Assembly: GCA_023254135.1 (NCBI GenBank) | Contig: JALQYL010000009.1 | Location: forward strand, 1 to 36,906 | Length of the DNA stretch: 36,906 nt | DNA from: Ilumatobacteraceae bacterium | Lineage (GTDB): Bacteria; Actinomycetota; Acidimicrobiia; Acidimicrobiales; Ilumatobacteraceae | Direction of reading: 5' to 3' | Shown here: positions 33,888-36,906 of the stretch, in pieces | How the letters are laid out: the number at the start of each line of letters is the position of its first letter | How positions within the stretch are numbered: the stretch's first letter is position 1 | Program-made: the position numbers and the translations under genes | The notes under the pieces: generated by a model | Databases searched by the model: none | What the model was told of the DNA's origin: nothing | The model's input: only the letters and a program-made list of their open reading frames with translations

Positions 33888-34766
33888 ATGAATGCCGAGG
33901 TTCGCCCTCTGGTGTTTCTCGGTACACCTTCTGCTGCGGCAACGGTATTGCAGCGACTAATCGACGATGGATTCGAAGTTCGTCATGTCATCACGCGTCC
34001 CGATGCAAAGAGGGGACGCGGGAGTGCCACATCTCCCAGTCCGGTGAAGGTAGTTGCAATCGCACACGGCATCTCCGTGTCGCACAATTTGGATTGGTTG
34101 AAGGAGAACAACTCGGCTCCCATGCTGGGCATCGTGGTTGCATACGGTCGCATCATTCCCACGGCCGTTCTTGAGCGCACTCCCATGATCAACGTGCATT
34201 TTTCACTGTTGCCCCGTTGGCGGGGTGCGGCCCCAGTGGAGCGCGCCATTTTGGCTGGCGACACAACGACCGGAGTGTGCATCATGGAAGTGGAGCCCAC
34301 GTTGGATACGGGTGCGGTGTACGCCTGCGCCGAGATGGCAATCGACGATTCCATTACTGCTGACGGTCTCACTGCCGAACTCTCGCACCTGGGCGCCACT
34401 CTTTTGGTCAACACACTGCGCCGCGGTTTGGGTGACCCCACGCCGCAAGCGGGCGAGGCCACGTATGCGGAGAAGATCTCTGCTGATGAAATGCGCCTCA
34501 ACTGGAGTGACGATGCGGTGAATCTGTCTCGCAAGGTGCGGTGCTTCCGTGCATTCACCATGGTGCAGGGCAACCGTGTGCGCATCGTTGAGGCACGACC
34601 CATCGAGGGTGATGCACCTCTTGGTTCCGTGAATCAGCAGGCGCAGGTAGGTACGGGCGACGGATTGCTCCAATTGGTGCGGGTACAGCCCGAAGGAAAG
34701 CAAGCCATGGATGCCCAAGCCTGGTTGCGCGGTCGTAGCGACCGAGACTCTGTGCGGTTTGATTAG
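33888..34766 (+). CDS. fmt: Methionyl-tRNA formyltransferase
   Basis: Formylates initiator Met-tRNA using 10-formyl-tetrahydrofolate. The 292 residues contain VFLGTPSAAATVLQRLI and the catalytic triad: Asn102 and His104 in INVHFSLLPRWRGAAPVERA (read INVHFSLLPRWRGAAP), and Asp140 in EPTLDTG. The C-terminal tRNA-binding OB fold starts near residue 205. Slightly short compared with the ~310-residue E. coli enzyme but with all core motifs. def and fmt form a two-gene unit here. Confidence 0.95.
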   Translation: MNAEVRPLVFLGTPSAAATVLQRLIDDGFEVRHVITRPDAKRGRGSATSPSPVKVVAIAHGISVSHNLDWLKENNSAPMLGIVVAYGRIIPTAVLERTPMINVHFSLLPRWRGAAPVERAILAGDTTTGVCIMEVEPTLDTGAVYACAEMAIDDSITADGLTAELSHLGATLLVNTLRRGLGDPTPQAGEATYAEKISADEMRLNWSDDAVNLSRKVRCFRAFTMVQGNRVRIVEARPIEGDAPLGSVNQQAQVGTGDGLLQLVRVQPEGKQAMDAQAWLRGRSDRDSVRFD

Positions 34767-34778
34767 CCACGCCACACG

Positions 34779-34795
34779 GGGTGAGTAAATCACCC
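34779..34795 (+). other. Stem-loop between fmt and hisG
   Basis: GGGTGA (34779-34784) and TCACCC (34790-34795) form a perfect 6-bp stem with loop GTAAA in the 64-nt fmt-hisG gap. No T-tract follows, so termination is doubtful; as a dyad it could equally be an operator of the hisG promoter. Confidence 0.45.
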
Positions 34796-34818
34796 GCCCA
34801 CGCGAGTGCTTGCGTAGA

Positions 34819-34824
34819 TAGCCT
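34819..34824 (+). promoter_or_regulatory. Candidate -10 element (TAGCCT) for a leaderless hisG transcript
   Basis: TAGCCT ends 6 nt before the hisG GTG at 34831, ideal spacing for a transcript that starts at the GTG. There is no Shine-Dalgarno. Confidence 0.4.
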
Positions 34825-34830
34825 CGGTGC

Positions 34831-35703
34831 GTGCTCAAAATTGTTCTCCCCAAGGGTTCGCTTGAAAAGGCCACCTTCGACCTGTTTGAAGCTGCCGACC
34901 TCTCGGTCGTGCGCTCGTCCGCTGTCGACTACAAGGCATCTGTTGATGACCCACGAATAGACGAAGTGCGCATTCTTCGCCCACAAGAAATTGCGTCATA
35001 CGTACAAGAGGGACTGTTCGACCTCGGCATCACCGGTCGAGACTGGGTGCAAGAGACCAACAGCGATGTCGTGAGTCTCGGGGAATTGCGTTACTCAAAA
35101 GCCACGTCTAACCCTGTGCGTGTTGTTGTGGCAGTTGCTGATTCGTCGCCGGCCAAGTCTGTTGCAGACCTCAAGGACGGCGTGCGCGTCACTACTGAAT
35201 ACCCAGAAATGACACGTCGCTATTTCGCCGAGCGTGGAGTGAAGGCTGATATTCGCCTCAGCTACGGCGCCAGTGAAGCAAAGATTCCTGACATTGCGGA
35301 CGTGGTCGTTGACATCACCGAAACTGGTCGCGCATTGCGCGCGGCGGGCCTTCGCATTATTGACACCATGCTCACCAGTTACACCGAGTTGATTGCCAAC
35401 AAAGATGCATATGCCGACCCAGTGAAGCGCCATGCAATGGAACAAATCCTCACACTTCTCACCGGTACGTTGGAGGCGCGCGACAAGGTGTTGCTGAAAC
35501 TCAACGTCACCGAAGCGGCAAAAGACAAAGTGATCGCGTTGTTGCCATCCGCCAAGTCACCCACCATCGCGCATCTTGCTTCTGGTGATTACGCCGTGGA
35601 AACCGTGGTGCCCAAACGAGGAATCAACACACTCATTCCCGACCTCATCGATGCGGGTGCTTCCGATTTGTTGGAGATCCCCATTTCCAAGATCATTCAC
35701 TAG
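34831..35703 (+). CDS. hisG: ATP phosphoribosyltransferase, long form
   Basis: First and feedback-controlled step of histidine synthesis. The 290 residues are of the long HisG type. The catalytic part includes LKIVLPKGSLEKATFDLFE, DLGITGRDWV and ADVVVDITETGRALRAAGL (PRPP-binding region). The last ~80 residues (about 210-290, ending GDYAVETVVPKRGINTLIPD) form the ACT-like histidine-binding domain, so HisZ is not needed. The GTG start is set by the family N-terminus. hisE, usually next to hisG in actinobacteria, is not visible. Confidence 0.95.
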   Translation: MLKIVLPKGSLEKATFDLFEAADLSVVRSSAVDYKASVDDPRIDEVRILRPQEIASYVQEGLFDLGITGRDWVQETNSDVVSLGELRYSKATSNPVRVVVAVADSSPAKSVADLKDGVRVTTEYPEMTRRYFAERGVKADIRLSYGASEAKIPDIADVVVDITETGRALRAAGLRIIDTMLTSYTELIANKDAYADPVKRHAMEQILTLLTGTLEARDKVLLKLNVTEAAKDKVIALLPSAKSPTIAHLASGDYAVETVVPKRGINTLIPDLIDAGASDLLEIPISKIIH

Positions 35704-35706
35704 TCC

Positions 35707-36906
<1,200 letters not shown>

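Overview
The window is a dense block of housekeeping genes from an actinobacterium, most likely a free-living, Acidimicrobiia-like lineage of moderate GC content. Three things point there: the gene order (rel-hisS-aspS-rarA-alaS-ruvX-mltG-aro genes-efp-nusB-pyr operon-mihF-gmk-rpoZ-coaBC-metK-priA-def-fmt-hisG), the presence of the actinobacterial-type integration host factor mihF, and a PriA whose helicase motifs are worn away. The lineage is inferred from gene order and protein character, not from a search. No rRNA, tRNA or CRISPR array was seen. Gene density is very high and most neighbours overlap by 1-8 nt or sit a few bases apart.

Regions: (1) 1-7077: the 3' end of secF, the bifunctional (p)ppGpp enzyme Rel, HisRS, AspRS, RarA and a small membrane protein. 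(2) 7128-17494: AlaRS, RuvX, MltG, five shikimate-pathway genes (aroE, aroC, aroK, aroB, aroQ), an M24 peptidase, EF-P and NusB. (3) 17501-18964: a DUF2079-like multi-pass membrane protein. (4) 18965-27217: a pyrimidine operon, pyrR-pyrB-pyrC-carA-carB-pyrD, behind a 155-nt leader. (5) 27263-32705: mihF, gmk, rpoZ, coaBC, metK, priA. (6) 32702-35931: an RsmC-like methyltransferase on the minus strand, then def, fmt, hisG and a small cold-shock-like protein. (7) 35946-36906: the 3' part of a DUF1844-like gene on the minus strand, cut by an IS3-family transposase that runs off the right edge.

The most interesting element is the pyr leader (19000-19123). It carries a recognisable PyrR-binding hairpin, an intrinsic terminator, and a perfect 7-bp (9-bp with one bulge) complementarity between the PyrR loop and the terminator arm. 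That is a complete antiterminator/anti-antiterminator/terminator switch. Superimposed on it is a 27-codon leader ORF with its own Shine-Dalgarno. The ORF reads straight through the terminator hairpin, and its stop codon overlaps the GTG start of pyrR, which has no Shine-Dalgarno of its own. This suggests PyrR-controlled transcription attenuation combined with leader-peptide translation and translational coupling. The operon also carries a class 1B-type PyrD with no PyrK partner and no pyrF nearby.

Several genes lack a Shine-Dalgarno but have a TANNNT hexamer 6-9 nt before the start codon, which suggests leaderless transcripts. The junction between the IS3 transposase and the DUF1844 gene lacks a transposase stop codon and a visible IS end, so it is either a truncated insertion or an assembly join.
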